A stretch of 15,325 nucleotides of DNA from an uncultured Actinomycetes bacterium (GTDB taxonomy: Bacteria; Actinomycetota; Actinomycetes; Nanopelagicales; Nanopelagicaceae), in contig CAIZGZ010000185.1 of the NCBI GenBank assembly GCA_903932695.1, positions 1-15,325 on the forward strand, in the 5' to 3' direction. The notes under the pieces were generated by a model. That model was not told the DNA's origin and ran no database searches. It saw only the letters and a program-made list of their open reading frames with translations. Of the stretch, positions 1 through 7,263 are shown one piece after another (positions within the stretch are counted from its first letter, which is position 1; each line of letters begins with the position of its first letter). The translations under genes and the position numbers were made by a program.

Positions 1-1071
1 AAGAACCGGTGATCGCGAATCGTTCGAGAGTTGGCTCAGCGAATTGGCCCACGCAAAATCAGAGCTCCCACTTCCGAGTGTTGTGAGAACGCTGGCGAGA
101 AGTGGTTGATCAGATGTAATCACAATTCCGTAAGGAAGTGAAGTCGATGGAGTTGGCAAGGTAATGTCGAGGACTTTTTGGTGGCTGATCGTCGTCTGCT
201 CTAGTCCGATCGGCGCAAATGAATTGTCATTCGTGTAGACCGTGGTTGAGATATTTGCATCGATTCCGCCTGGCACGAGCAGGCGAACTACCTGAGTGGT
301 TCCAGCTGGCGAGGAGTGGTTGATGGAATTGATCAACCCGCCGATATAGATCTTGTTAGTAGGCGCAGCAGTTGATGCAACAAAACTTGAACCCAGATCG
401 CTCAAACCGCGCTTGCGATGGTCGAGCAAGAAACTTGTGACGCGACCGGTCTGAGTCACAACATTAAGAGCTACCGAATTTTCACCCGGCGCGAGCGCTC
501 CTACCGAAACCTGAGACTCTGAGTTTGCTCCAACTGAGAGCGCTACTGCTGGGAGTGGGCCTTTTGGCGTATAGGGATAGATCACGACGTTAGAACTACC
601 CAGACCGCTGTTCACAACGTCGAGCAGATCAGAGCTAGTAAGACCCGCGCTACCACCAACAAACCATTGACTCTCTCCCCCACCATCGCAGAGCAGTGCA
701 GCTTGCGAACCTGTGCCGGTGGAATTGAAGGCGATGGCGGTTCCGGGATTACCCTGAATATAGGTAGGAAATGTGGTTGAAGGTAGATAACTGGTGCGTG
801 ATCGATACGAAGTCAACGACTTTGGTTTAACGCTTCGAATGAGTAACCCTTTAGTCGGCAATGAAACACTTGTAGTGCCGCCTAAAGAAGATGGGCAGAG
901 CGTTGCCGAGTAATTCACTGTTGTACTCGTACGATGAATTGCTGGTGAAATACCCGGAATCCAAGCAGCTGCCATAATCGAACCTACAACGATGAGCGCC
1001 GCAGCAAAGCGCTGGAGCTCAACAGTTCGTAGCGCATCACCTATGTTGCGTATCTGGAGTAATCGCTTCAC
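1..1071 (-). CDS. DUF5719-family envelope protein (partial, C-terminus beyond left edge)
   Basis: The minus-strand frame is open from a GTG at 1071-1069 to the window edge (357 codons, no stop), so the C-terminus is missing. Residues about 20-39 form a hydrophobic segment, after a short basic start, that looks like a signal anchor. The rest is Ser/Thr/Gly-rich, beta-type sequence without charged clusters, as expected of an exported domain. Composition, the N-terminal anchor and the place immediately after a large GT2/membrane protein match the actinobacterial DUF5719 family, whose function is unknown; I infer a role with the preceding glycosyltransferase in the envelope. The GTG directly abuts the upstream gene's TAA (1074-1072), and a GAGGAG Shine-Dalgarno lies 9 bases before it inside that gene, so translation is probably coupled. 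Family call fairly sure, role unknown. Confidence 0.75.
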   Translation of the reverse strand, partial: MKRLLQIRNIGDALRTVELQRFAAALIVVGSIMAAAWIPGISPAIHRTSTTVNYSATLCPSSLGGTTSVSLPTKGLLIRSVKPKSLTSYRSRTSYLPSTTFPTYIQGNPGTAIAFNSTGTGSQAALLCDGGGESQWFVGGSAGLTSSDLLDVVNSGLGSSNVVIYPYTPKGPLPAVALSVGANSESQVSVGALAPGENSVALNVVTQTGRVTSFLLDHRKRGLSDLGSSFVASTAAPTNKIYIGGLINSINHSSPAGTTQVVRLLVPGGIDANISTTVYTNDNSFAPIGLEQTTISHQKVLDITLPTPSTSLPYGIVITSDQPLLASVLTTLGSGSSDFAWANSLSQLSNDSRSPVL

Positions 1072-4000
1072 TTAGACCAACTCCTCAAGCGGTACTTCAA
1101 CCCGTCGACGACCCGATGGCAACGCCATCACGATGGCGACCAGGATCGCTAAAAATTCCAGCGAGAGTAATGAGTTGTGAAGCGAGCCGTTGTATGTCAG
1201 AAGTACCTGACCACCTTCGGGCGCTATGAAATAAGGAAGTCCTGATGTGCCGCGCATGAGCTTAAGGTTCTTGCCGTTGACGGAGAGCGACCAGTTGTGG
1301 TCATAGTTCTCAGCCAAGATCAAGGTGCCCGGTCCGGGAATCACTCCGCTTGCACCGACGCCGGTTGCGTCAAGGGTCTTAGCGCTGTTCTTGGCGCCGA
1401 TAAAGAGAAGTCGTGGATCTGCTCCGACTACTCGCCACATCACACCGCTAGGCGTCGAAGACATTCGCGCAAAGCCACCGATGCCATCGATGAGTGAGGC
1501 CAACGGAAGCGGGACTGGCGCTTTCACGAAGAGATAGTGAATTCCAAAATTGCCAAAGGTCTGGCTAGATGCCAAGCCGGCTCCGCTCACCAAAGAATTC
1601 ATGGCATCGGTAATCGCTGTCGGGATGGCGGAAGCGCTATCTGCTTGACCTAACGAGAGTTCGCTGCCATCAGAGATATAGAACGATGTCTCCGTGCTTG
1701 CGACTTGAAGGACTAGCGTCTTTGGACTACTTGGCGTTGAACCAAGCGCACCAATAAATGCTGGAACTACAGCCGGTTGATTGCCTTGCACCAGAGAACG
1801 TGAGGCCGATGTTGCGATCCACGTCCCCATTCCCAGTGAACTGACGAGCAAAAGCACTGTTGCGGATGCGATAGCGATATGGGGTAATCCCAAGCGGCTG
1901 TTACGAAGGGTAGGAATAATCTCCTCAGCTTGGCGCAAGAGCGGCGGCAGCATGAAGACAGTAGCGATCACCAAGAGGTTGGCGCTCCAGACCCGCACAC
2001 TTGCTCCGTGCCCCGTGACATGGAGCGAATTCAGCACAAGGGATCCGCCAAAGAGAGTCGCTACTACCAGGGTTGTACTGCGTAGCGCTCGAATTTGAGT
2101 GAGGTAGAGCGCACAGAGAAATACCGGACTGAGCAGCCATACCGGCAGAGCGCCACTACCACCGGAATTAAAGAGAGAGAGCGTGAGCACGCCACCATTG
2201 TCGATCGGTAACCCAGGAGCCATAAGCCACTGCGTTGGATGAGCAAGGGCGAAGAGCGACCAAGGCAGGAGAACAAAGAAGGGGGTCACCATCAGTGCGA
2301 CCCGTCGCGCAAGCGGTTCGATTTCGGTACTTGCTAACAACTCCCGCAGGGGCATCGCTTGGAAGAGTGAGCGCGATTGGACAATCTCGATACCGAGCAG
2401 GACGAGTTGGAGTGCGAACCACATCGCAAGCAAAAGTGGCGAAAGCGCTCCCACCAACGAAACGAAGAGAGCGAACGAGAAGATTCTGCGCCAAGAGTAT
2501 TGCGCAACATCGCGCTCCCATGGATTAATTAAAAGAAGTGCGGGAAGTATGCAGATCAGAATCAAGGTCTCGAACCGACCTTGATTAATACTGTTCCACA
2601 ACACGGGGTTCAGGACGTAGATCCCGGCACCGACGAGGGCGAACGGGGCTGAAATTCCGAGTCGTCGCAACGTCTTAGAAAAGATGTAGAAAGCTAATGG
2701 TGGCGCCGCAAAGAAGAGAATCGTCATGAGAAGCGAGAGATTACCCAGCGTAAAGATTGAGGCTACCGATAAGAGCAGCATCCAGGTTGGCGATGGCGTT
2801 GCCGATCCCATCCCCACAAGGTGCCACGAGGCCGTGTATGCATGAAAGAGATCCAAGCCGCTACTTGGAATAGTGGCCAGCGCCCCTCCTGAGAGTGTGC
2901 CGAAGCGATTGCGACTGGCAATCAGCGATAAGAGCGCGATCCCGAAGAACGCCAGAAATTCTGGGCGCTTGAGGTAATTGCGAATGATAGAGACTTGGAT
3001 TGGAGCCGAGAGATCTGGATCATCAAACTCATCATCGATTGTTCCCAGATCTGAGAAACTCTGACTGACAGGAGTGGTGATTGATTCGGCGCTCTTGGAG
3101 CGGTTAGAGGTAATTGATTCCGTCAAAACCGTTCGCACACGATCGACGCCAGCTCGCAACTGACTTCCGCGAGGTGGAATAAATCGCTTAACCACGCCAG
3201 GTGAGAGCAGTCGAGCTTTGCGCCTGGCACGACGAGCTGAGATCAACTCACCGGGGTGAATGAGGAGTAATCCAATAGCTGCAATCTCATCACCGGCATA
3301 GCCAGGGAGTTTTGCGAAGAGATCAAAGAGCGCACGAAGCAGGCTAGTTCCTAGCAACTGCAGGCTCACCCACGGCAACATCCACCAGGATGAGTTCACC
3401 AGCAATACATACGCAGCGTTGCGTCGATCGAGCAGAAGTGGGCGGTGTAAGAAAGCCTCAGAGACGTCAACGATTCTGCGCTCGGAGGCAGATGCCTCTG
3501 CGTGGTAGACCGTTGCGGCGCCGACACAGATTGCACCGAAGCCGGCGACGTGTGCGCGCCAACCAAGATCTACATCATCGCGAAAGAGCGCCAAGTTGGG
3601 ATCGAGTCCACCGAGTTCAACAAAGGCAGAACGCCGAACTAACATCGCAGCGGTACTTACCGCCATCACATCGCGGGTGTAATTTTCTTGACCTTGATCT
3701 TGCTCGCGTGGCTCAAGTCCAGTCCAACGCGCACCATTAATCGCGATTGAAACTCCCGCTTCTAGGAGATGATCGCGGTCATACCAGCCAAGCAATTTTG
3801 GACCAGCAATGACGACCTGAGGTCGATCGCCAAGTTCTGCCAACATTAATTCGAGTGCATCACGCGCTGGTGCACAATCATCATGAATAAGCCAGATCCA
3901 TTCGAGGTCTTCGGCTTCATCGGATGCTGAGGTCGGTGTCTGTTCTAACGCGATTGCAATCGCGTCGCCATATCCAAGATCTCGCTCGGCCTCGATGACT

Positions 4001-4182
4001 GGAATTCCAGCGGATCGCAAGAGTTTTATTGATGTGTCGTGAGAGCCCGTATCAACTGCTATGAGTCGATCTACTCGACGGGTCTGCGCAGAGAGTGCCG
4101 CAATTACTTGGGGTAACCAGGTCGCACCATCGTGCGTCACGATGATCGCAGTTACAAAGAAGTTCTCGTTTTTATCAACCAT
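1072..4182 (-). CDS. giant glycosyltransferase family 2 / polytopic membrane protein
   Basis: This is a 1036-residue protein. Residues about 10-250 are a GT-A fold glycosyltransferase-2 domain: VTAIIVTHDG at the N-terminus, an acidic metal/nucleotide-sugar motif HDDC at 100-103, and a second acidic motif RDDVD at 201-205. A membrane stretch follows at about 255-290, then a polar cytosolic linker (about 320-400), many transmembrane segments between about 410 and 800, a largely extracytoplasmic C-terminal region (about 800-1010), and a last hydrophobic helix near 1012-1028. This suggests transfer of a sugar at the membrane and possibly handling of a lipid-linked product; donor and acceptor cannot be read from sequence. 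It starts 24 bases after the whiB stop and abuts the DUF5719 gene, so the three probably share a transcript. The ATG has no clear Shine-Dalgarno. Similar GT2-DUF5719 pairs near whiB are common in actinobacteria. Confidence 0.88.
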   Translation of the reverse strand: MVDKNENFFVTAIIVTHDGATWLPQVIAALSAQTRRVDRLIAVDTGSHDTSIKLLRSAGIPVIEAERDLGYGDAIAIALEQTPTSASDEAEDLEWIWLIHDDCAPARDALELMLAELGDRPQVVIAGPKLLGWYDRDHLLEAGVSIAINGARWTGLEPREQDQGQENYTRDVMAVSTAAMLVRRSAFVELGGLDPNLALFRDDVDLGWRAHVAGFGAICVGAATVYHAEASASERRIVDVSEAFLHRPLLLDRRNAAYVLLVNSSWWMLPWVSLQLLGTSLLRALFDLFAKLPGYAGDEIAAIGLLLIHPGELISARRARRKARLLSPGVVKRFIPPRGSQLRAGVDRVRTVLTESITSNRSKSAESITTPVSQSFSDLGTIDDEFDDPDLSAPIQVSIIRNYLKRPEFLAFFGIALLSLIASRNRFGTLSGGALATIPSSGLDLFHAYTASWHLVGMGSATPSPTWMLLLSVASIFTLGNLSLLMTILFFAAPPLAFYIFSKTLRRLGISAPFALVGAGIYVLNPVLWNSINQGRFETLILICILPALLLINPWERDVAQYSWRRIFSFALFVSLVGALSPLLLAMWFALQLVLLGIEIVQSRSLFQAMPLRELLASTEIEPLARRVALMVTPFFVLLPWSLFALAHPTQWLMAPGLPIDNGGVLTLSLFNSGGSGALPVWLLSPVFLCALYLTQIRALRSTTLVVATLFGGSLVLNSLHVTGHGASVRVWSANLLVIATVFMLPPLLRQAEEIIPTLRNSRLGLPHIAIASATVLLLVSSLGMGTWIATSASRSLVQGNQPAVVPAFIGALGSTPSSPKTLVLQVASTETSFYISDGSELSLGQADSASAIPTAITDAMNSLVSGAGLASSQTFGNFGIHYLFVKAPVPLPLASLIDGIGGFARMSSTPSGVMWRVVGADPRLLFIGAKNSAKTLDATGVGASGVIPGPGTLILAENYDHNWSLSVNGKNLKLMRGTSGLPYFIAPEGGQVLLTYNGSLHNSLLSLEFLAILVAIVMALPSGRRRVEVPLEELV
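1081..1086 (-). promoter_or_regulatory. Shine-Dalgarno for the DUF5719 gene
   Basis: GAGGAG on the minus strand lies within the last codons of the glycosyltransferase gene, 9 bases before the GTG at 1071. It decides the GTG start, which directly follows the upstream TAA. Confidence 0.6.
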
Positions 4183-4206
4183 GTCAGTCGATAGCTGCGT
4201 TAATTC

Positions 4207-4482
4207 TTATGCAGAACGACGCTTGAGGCGACGGCGCTCTCGCTCGGAGAGGCCTCCCCAGATTCCAAATCGCTCGTCGTGACCGAGTGCATACTCCAAG
4301 CATTGTGAGCGAACATCGCATGAGAGACAGACGCGCTTTGCTTCGCGAGTCGAGCCACCCTTCTCAGGGAAGAATGCTTCTGGATCTGTCTGGGCGCAGA
4401 GAGCGCGCTCTTGCCATGAAAGGTCTGGGTTTCCCTCAGAGGTGTTCAAACCGCCTTCAATTGATACCGGGCGTTGTGACAT
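4207..4482 (-). CDS. whiB: WhiB-family iron-sulphur transcriptional regulator (WhiB/WhiB2-like)
   Basis: This 91-residue protein has the four-cysteine pattern that binds a [4Fe-4S] cluster: C29, C52, C55 and C61 (C-x22-C-x2-C-x5-C). It also has the family turn motif GIWGG at about residues 73-77, followed by a basic C-terminal tail (RERRRLKRR) for DNA contact. WhiB proteins usually act with the principal sigma factor at promoters; WhiB/WhiB2 subgroup members control septation and development. The subgroup call rests on size and on the nearby sugar nucleotidyltransferase, an arrangement also known around mycobacterial whiB2. The ATG at 4482 has a GAGGAG Shine-Dalgarno 5 bases upstream. Transcription probably starts near 4557, giving a leader of about 75 bases, and is likely regulated through the palindrome over its -10. 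It is followed closely by the GT2 gene. Confidence 0.93.
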   Translation of the reverse strand: MSQRPVSIEGGLNTSEGNPDLSWQERALCAQTDPEAFFPEKGGSTREAKRVCLSCDVRSQCLEYALGHDERFGIWGGLSERERRRLKRRSA

Positions 4483-4487
4483 ACCTA

Positions 4488-4493
4488 CTCCTC
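4488..4493 (-). promoter_or_regulatory. Shine-Dalgarno for whiB
   Basis: GAGGAG on the minus strand ends 5 bases before the ATG at 4482, a strong match at good spacing. It fixes the whiB start and contrasts with the many leaderless-looking genes in this window. Confidence 0.75.
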
Positions 4494-4563
4494 AAACTTT
4501 GGGCATCGATCTGGACTAGCCAGTCTCCATGCGTCCTTCTGCGTGGTCGTGCGTATTAGGTGA

Positions 4564-4592
4564 ATTACACGCGTGTAACTCCTCCGAGTCAA
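4564..4592 (-). promoter_or_regulatory. predicted whiB promoter (-35 TTGACT, 17 bp, -10 TGTAAT)
   Basis: On the minus strand TTGACT (4592-4587) is separated by exactly 17 bases from TGTAAT (4569-4564). Each hexamer differs from the housekeeping sigma consensus at one position, making this the best promoter match in the window. The start of transcription would fall near 4557, about 75 bases before the whiB ATG. The 14-bp palindrome at 4565-4578 covers the -10 and the adjacent spacer, so a protein bound there would compete with RNA polymerase. Confidence 0.65.
4565..4578. promoter_or_regulatory. perfect 14-bp palindrome over the whiB -10 (operator candidate)
   Basis: TTACACGCGTGTAA is its own reverse complement across all 14 bases. 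It overlaps five of six bases of the predicted -10 and part of the spacer. Dyad symmetry at this place is typical of an operator for a dimeric repressor. It resembles the BldD box (TNAC and GTNA half-sites) but the half-sites are 6 rather than 5 bases apart, so I do not name the binding protein. Confidence 0.55.
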
Positions 4593-4679
4593 GTCCACGG
4601 GAGAGGAATTTTTCATAATTTACGCGTGAATCTCTCACCTAATGGTTGAGGCTTGATAAAAAACTCGATAAATACGCGT
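4569..4679. repeat. three ACGCGT motifs at 52-53 bp spacing
   Basis: ACGCGT occurs at 4569-4574, 4622-4627 and 4674-4679, start-to-start distances of 53 and 52 bases, about five helical turns. All three lie in the whiB upstream gap, and the motif is embedded in a perfect palindrome at the first site and in AT-rich flanks at the other two. A 6-base word is expected only about four times in the whole window by chance. The regular, near-integral-turn spacing suggests same-face protein binding. Confidence 0.5.
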
Positions 4680-4700
4680 AAATAACGCCATTTCGCGCCG

Positions 4701-4720
4701 TTACATGGGATTACACGAGA
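4701..4720. repeat. 10-bp direct repeat with TTACA cores
   Basis: Two adjacent 10-base units, TTACATGGGA and TTACACGAGA, match at 8 of 10 positions, so the TTACA cores recur exactly one helical turn apart. Tandem GTTAC-like half-sites with this period resemble the direct-repeat boxes described for the actinobacterial response regulator MtrA. The site lies about 110 bases upstream of the whiB -35. The assignment to MtrA is inference only. Confidence 0.35.
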
Positions 4721-4727
4721 TGCAGAA

Positions 4728-5762
4728 TCAGAAGCCTAAGAAATTACTTGTGGCAATTGTCGCTGCTGGCACTATGCACTTTTCAGCGATAAATGAAGAG
4801 TCGAGTTTGGTGCCAGCCGAGATGACTGCGCCATCAAGGACGATGCAACCACTGAGCTCAGCGCCTGAGTGCACAATGACATCGACTCCTATGTAGTTTC
4901 CAGAACGGATATCAGCGCCGGTCGCGATCTGCGCGGATGTAGCGATGAGTGAATCAGAACGGAGTTCATGAGATCCACTGCGCAACAAGAGTTCATAGGC
5001 ATCGGATTGTGCCGCTCCGCTGATGAGATCACGGGTGGCATTTTGAAGCGCGGCCGGGGTTCCAATATCAAGCCAATATGAACGATCAACGTAGCCGTAG
5101 AGCGAAGCACCATGGTGAAGCAACCCTGGGAAAGTCTCTCTCTCCACACTGACAACTCGATCCGCAGGAATCGCATCGATAAATTCGCGGTTGAAGATAT
5201 AACAGCCCGCATTAATAATATTTGTTGGTGGATTTTCCATCTTCTCATTGAACGTTCGAATAGCGTCGCCTTCGAGTTCTACCGCACCAAATGCCCGTGC
5301 ATCACTCACTTCAGTGAGGTAGAGCGAAACATCGGCCGAGCGTGATTGGTGAAAATCAATGTGTCCGCGAAGGCTATGACTGCTTAAGACATCTCCGTTG
5401 AAGATCACAACGGGACCACCGCGAGTGATCATTGATGCAGCGTTGCGTATCGCGCCACCGGTACCGAGAGCTACCTCTTCCACCGCATAACGAATCTCAA
5501 TCCCCCACTTTTCTCCATCGCCAAAATAGGGTTCAAAGACTTCAGCGAGATACGAGGTAGCAAGAACGATCTCTTTGATGCCAGCCTCGCGAGCCTTCAC
5601 GATTTGATGTTCGGTAAAGGGAATGCCTGCAACTTTGAGCATTGGCTTGGGGGTCTTATGGGTCAATGGTGCGAGCCGTGTTCCAAATCCACCGACAAGG
5701 AGAATCGCAGATTCAACTCCGGAAGTGCTGGTGGAGCCAAGGCTAGAAGAATGGTTGATCAC
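4728..5762 (-). CDS. sugar-1-phosphate nucleotidyltransferase (mannose-1-phosphate guanylyltransferase-like)
   Basis: This 344-residue enzyme joins a sugar 1-phosphate to a nucleoside triphosphate to make an activated sugar. Residues about 18-250 are the Rossmann-like NTP transferase domain with the signature GGFGTRLAPLT at 24-34, KPM at 39-41, GTGGA at 100-104 and the metal-binding NGD at 122-124. Residues about 260-344 carry repeating I/V-x-G-type hexapeptides of a left-handed beta-helix. Length, architecture and proximity to whiB match actinobacterial proteins annotated as GDP-mannose pyrophosphorylase (Rv3264c type), but glucose or another sugar, and UTP or dTTP, cannot be excluded. The start is a GTG 7 bases after the dapC stop with only a weak Shine-Dalgarno; no other in-frame start precedes the signature. 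It is probably the last gene of the ferredoxin-dapC operon. Confidence 0.87.
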   Translation of the reverse strand: MINHSSSLGSTSTSGVESAILLVGGFGTRLAPLTHKTPKPMLKVAGIPFTEHQIVKAREAGIKEIVLATSYLAEVFEPYFGDGEKWGIEIRYAVEEVALGTGGAIRNAASMITRGGPVVIFNGDVLSSHSLRGHIDFHQSRSADVSLYLTEVSDARAFGAVELEGDAIRTFNEKMENPPTNIINAGCYIFNREFIDAIPADRVVSVERETFPGLLHHGASLYGYVDRSYWLDIGTPAALQNATRDLISGAAQSDAYELLLRSGSHELRSDSLIATSAQIATGADIRSGNYIGVDVIVHSGAELSGCIVLDGAVISAGTKLDSSFIAEKCIVPAATIATSNFLGF

Positions 5763-5769
5763 AGCAGAA

Positions 5770-6849
5770 TTACTTCACTGAGCTTCGTAGCCGCTGTGCT
5801 GCTTGCGCAATCGCGTCATCGCTAGCTGTGAGTGCAACGCGGATGTGGCGAGCTCCCGCAACCCCATAGAAATGGCCAGGTGTAACAAGCACGCCAAGTT
5901 GGGCGAGTGCGTCAACAGAGCTCATATCGCTCTCGTCTCGAGTGCACCAGATGTAGAGCCCGGCTTCGGTATGGTCGATTCGAAACCCAATGGCTTCTAG
6001 TGCCGGCGCTAAAACAGCTCTACGTCGTGCGTAGCGCTTAGCTTGTTCAATGACATGCTCTTCATCGCCCAATGCAACCGTCATCGCAGCTTGAACTGGT
6101 GCTGGCATTAACTGGCCAGCGTGCTTACGTATTTCGCGGATGCGATTGATCAGTTCGGGATCTCCGACAATTAAACCGGCTCGATACCCCGCCAAATTCG
6201 AACGCTTGGAGAGCGAGTGCACTGCGAGCAATCCGCGGTTATCACCTGCCGCGACACTAAGAATTGAGAGTGGCTGCGCTCCGCCCTGCTCCTTCGCCGG
6301 AAAATTGATGTAACACTCATCGCTCGCAACAATCGCACCAGTGCGACGCGAGTAATCGATCGCCGCTTGCATCTCTTCTCGTGGCGCGATTCGGCCGGTG
6401 GGGTTTGACGGCGAATTTGTCCAGACTAAATCTGCATCAGGCCAGGTCGTTGGATCCAATCCCACGGCCTTCGCATCTGCATGTGCGATCAGCGCGCCTA
6501 CGAGATATGTTGGATATGCGATCTCGGGATACAAGACTCGCTTTGCCTCGAGGAAGCTTGGAAGGAGCGCAATTAACTCTTTAGAGCCAATGGTGGGGAG
6601 TAGATCAAAGTCTCCCGTTACTCCCAAAACGTGCTCTGCCCATTGGCGCATCGCCTCGCGCAATTGCGGTGAGCCGATCGTCAGCGGATAGCCCGGCGTA
6701 TTTGAGGAGCCCCGTAATGCGGCCTGAATAAATTCAGGGACATCGTCTACGGGTGTGCCGACAGAGAGGTCGATCCCACCTTCGGGATGAGACTTAGCAA
6801 TCACTCCAAATGGAGCGAGCGTGTCCCAAGGAAAATCTGGGAGCTTGAT
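5770..6849 (-). CDS. dapC: succinyldiaminopimelate transaminase (DapC), with unusual start
   Basis: This is a fold-type I PLP aminotransferase. DapC converts N-succinyl-2-amino-6-oxopimelate to succinyl-diaminopimelate for lysine and peptidoglycan. Counting from the GTG at 6804 it shows NPTG at 134-137, DECY at 162-165 and the Schiff-base lysine in SLSKRSN at K200. Calling the GTG as start gives 344 residues and drops the conserved actinobacterial N-terminus. Upstream of it, in frame, lie codons for LPDFPWDTLAPF, then back to a TAG at 6861-6859 without any ATG, GTG or TTG. The likeliest start is ATC at 6849-6847, two bases after the ferredoxin TAA, giving 359 residues; a substituted ATG is the alternative. 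The order ferredoxin-dapC is conserved in actinobacteria. Family assignment is strong, the start is uncertain. Confidence 0.88.
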   Translation of the reverse strand: MKLPDFPWDTLAPFGVIAKSHPEGGIDLSVGTPVDDVPEFIQAALRGSSNTPGYPLTIGSPQLREAMRQWAEHVLGVTGDFDLLPTIGSKELIALLPSFLEAKRVLYPEIAYPTYLVGALIAHADAKAVGLDPTTWPDADLVWTNSPSNPTGRIAPREEMQAAIDYSRRTGAIVASDECYINFPAKEQGGAQPLSILSVAAGDNRGLLAVHSLSKRSNLAGYRAGLIVGDPELINRIREIRKHAGQLMPAPVQAAMTVALGDEEHVIEQAKRYARRRAVLAPALEAIGFRIDHTEAGLYIWCTRDESDMSSVDALAQLGVLVTPGHFYGVAGARHIRVALTASDDAIAQAAQRLRSSVK

Positions 6850-6851
6850 TG

Positions 6852-7175
6852 TTACTCGCTAGCTTTTGGTGGCAGAGCTGCGACAGCAGGAGCATCGTGA
6901 GAATTCGCCCCAACCTTGCTAGCGCCGCCAGGTGAACCTAGCTCGATAAAGAAGCTGGAGTTGTTCTCTGCATATTGCTTCCATGCACCAGGAATATCAT
7001 CTTCGTAATAGATTGCCTCGACTGGGCATACTGGCTCGCAGGCGCCGCAATCGACACACTCATCGGGCTGGATGTAGAGCATGCGACCGCCCTCGTAGAT
7101 GCAATCTACTGGGCACTCTTCGATGCAAGACTTATCTTTGACATCAACGCAAGGTTCGGCGATTACGTAGGTCAT
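6852..7175 (-). CDS. fdxA: 7Fe ferredoxin ([3Fe-4S][4Fe-4S])
   Basis: This is a 107-residue cytosolic electron carrier. Cysteines lie at 9, 17, 21, 25, 40, 43, 46 and 50. By analogy with characterised 7Fe ferredoxins, C9, C17 and C50 hold the [3Fe-4S] cluster and C21, C40, C43 and C46 the [4Fe-4S] cluster. After the cluster core (residues 1-60) comes a tail rich in Ala, Gly and Pro with ELGSPGGASKVG, typical of actinobacterial FdxA/FdxC and not an anomaly. The ATG at 7175 has a GAGGG Shine-Dalgarno 5 bases upstream. It is the first gene of a probable operon with dapC and the nucleotidyltransferase; the dapC partnership is conserved in mycobacteria (fdxC-Rv1178). It diverges from the small plus-strand gene at 7264. 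Confidence 0.94.
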   Translation of the reverse strand: MTYVIAEPCVDVKDKSCIEECPVDCIYEGGRMLYIQPDECVDCGACEPVCPVEAIYYEDDIPGAWKQYAENNSSFFIELGSPGGASKVGANSHDAPAVAALPPKASE

Positions 7176-7263
7176 CTCATCCCTCTCGAGCTGGTGAAAC
7201 TCATGGCAGCGGATTCGCGCTCATGAGCATTGCAGGAGCAATAATGGGTAGAGAATACTCGAT
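7176..7263. promoter_or_regulatory. divergent intergenic region, ferredoxin / small protein
   Basis: These 88 bases must contain both divergent promoters. On the minus strand TATTCT (7257-7252) is a possible ferredoxin -10, with no convincing -35. A perfect 10-bp palindrome GCTCATGAGC lies at 7219-7228. On the plus strand an AGGAG Shine-Dalgarno at 7234-7238 precedes a seven-codon leader ORF. Promoter assignments are weak. Confidence 0.3.
7181..7185 (-). promoter_or_regulatory. Shine-Dalgarno for the ferredoxin gene
   Basis: GAGGG on the minus strand, 5 bases before the ATG at 7175, confirms the ferredoxin start and shows this gene has a conventional leader. Confidence 0.6.

Larger units (their letters stand above)
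4483..4727. other. 245-bp intergenic region between nucleotidyltransferase and whiB
   Basis: This is the longest non-coding stretch. Read on the minus strand it holds, in order: a weak hairpin (TAACG/CGTTA stem, 4682-4702) followed by TTATTT that might end the nucleotidyltransferase transcript; the ACGCGT array; the whiB promoter; and a leader of about 75 bases. The leader contains a tiny start-stop frame of four sense codons at 4530-4516 that I do not think is meaningful. No longer gene is visible on either strand. Confidence 0.6.

Noticed and set aside
4516..4530. A four-codon start-stop frame in the whiB leader (minus strand)
   Set aside because: Its Shine-Dalgarno is too close to the ATG and such short frames arise easily by chance; there is no coupling to the whiB start.
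4682..4702. A hairpin with TAACG/CGTTA stem after the nucleotidyltransferase, followed by TTATTT
   Set aside because: Only five clean base pairs with a mismatched interior and no real T-run; too weak to call as a terminator feature.
6852..6990. The Ala/Gly/Pro-rich C-terminal tail of the ferredoxin as a possible fusion
   Set aside because: Such tails are typical of actinobacterial FdxA/FdxC proteins, so nothing unusual.
7219..7228. The palindrome GCTCATGAGC between ferredoxin and the small gene
   Set aside because: Short, not aligned with a convincing promoter, and part of ordinary sequence; mentioned only in the intergenic entry.
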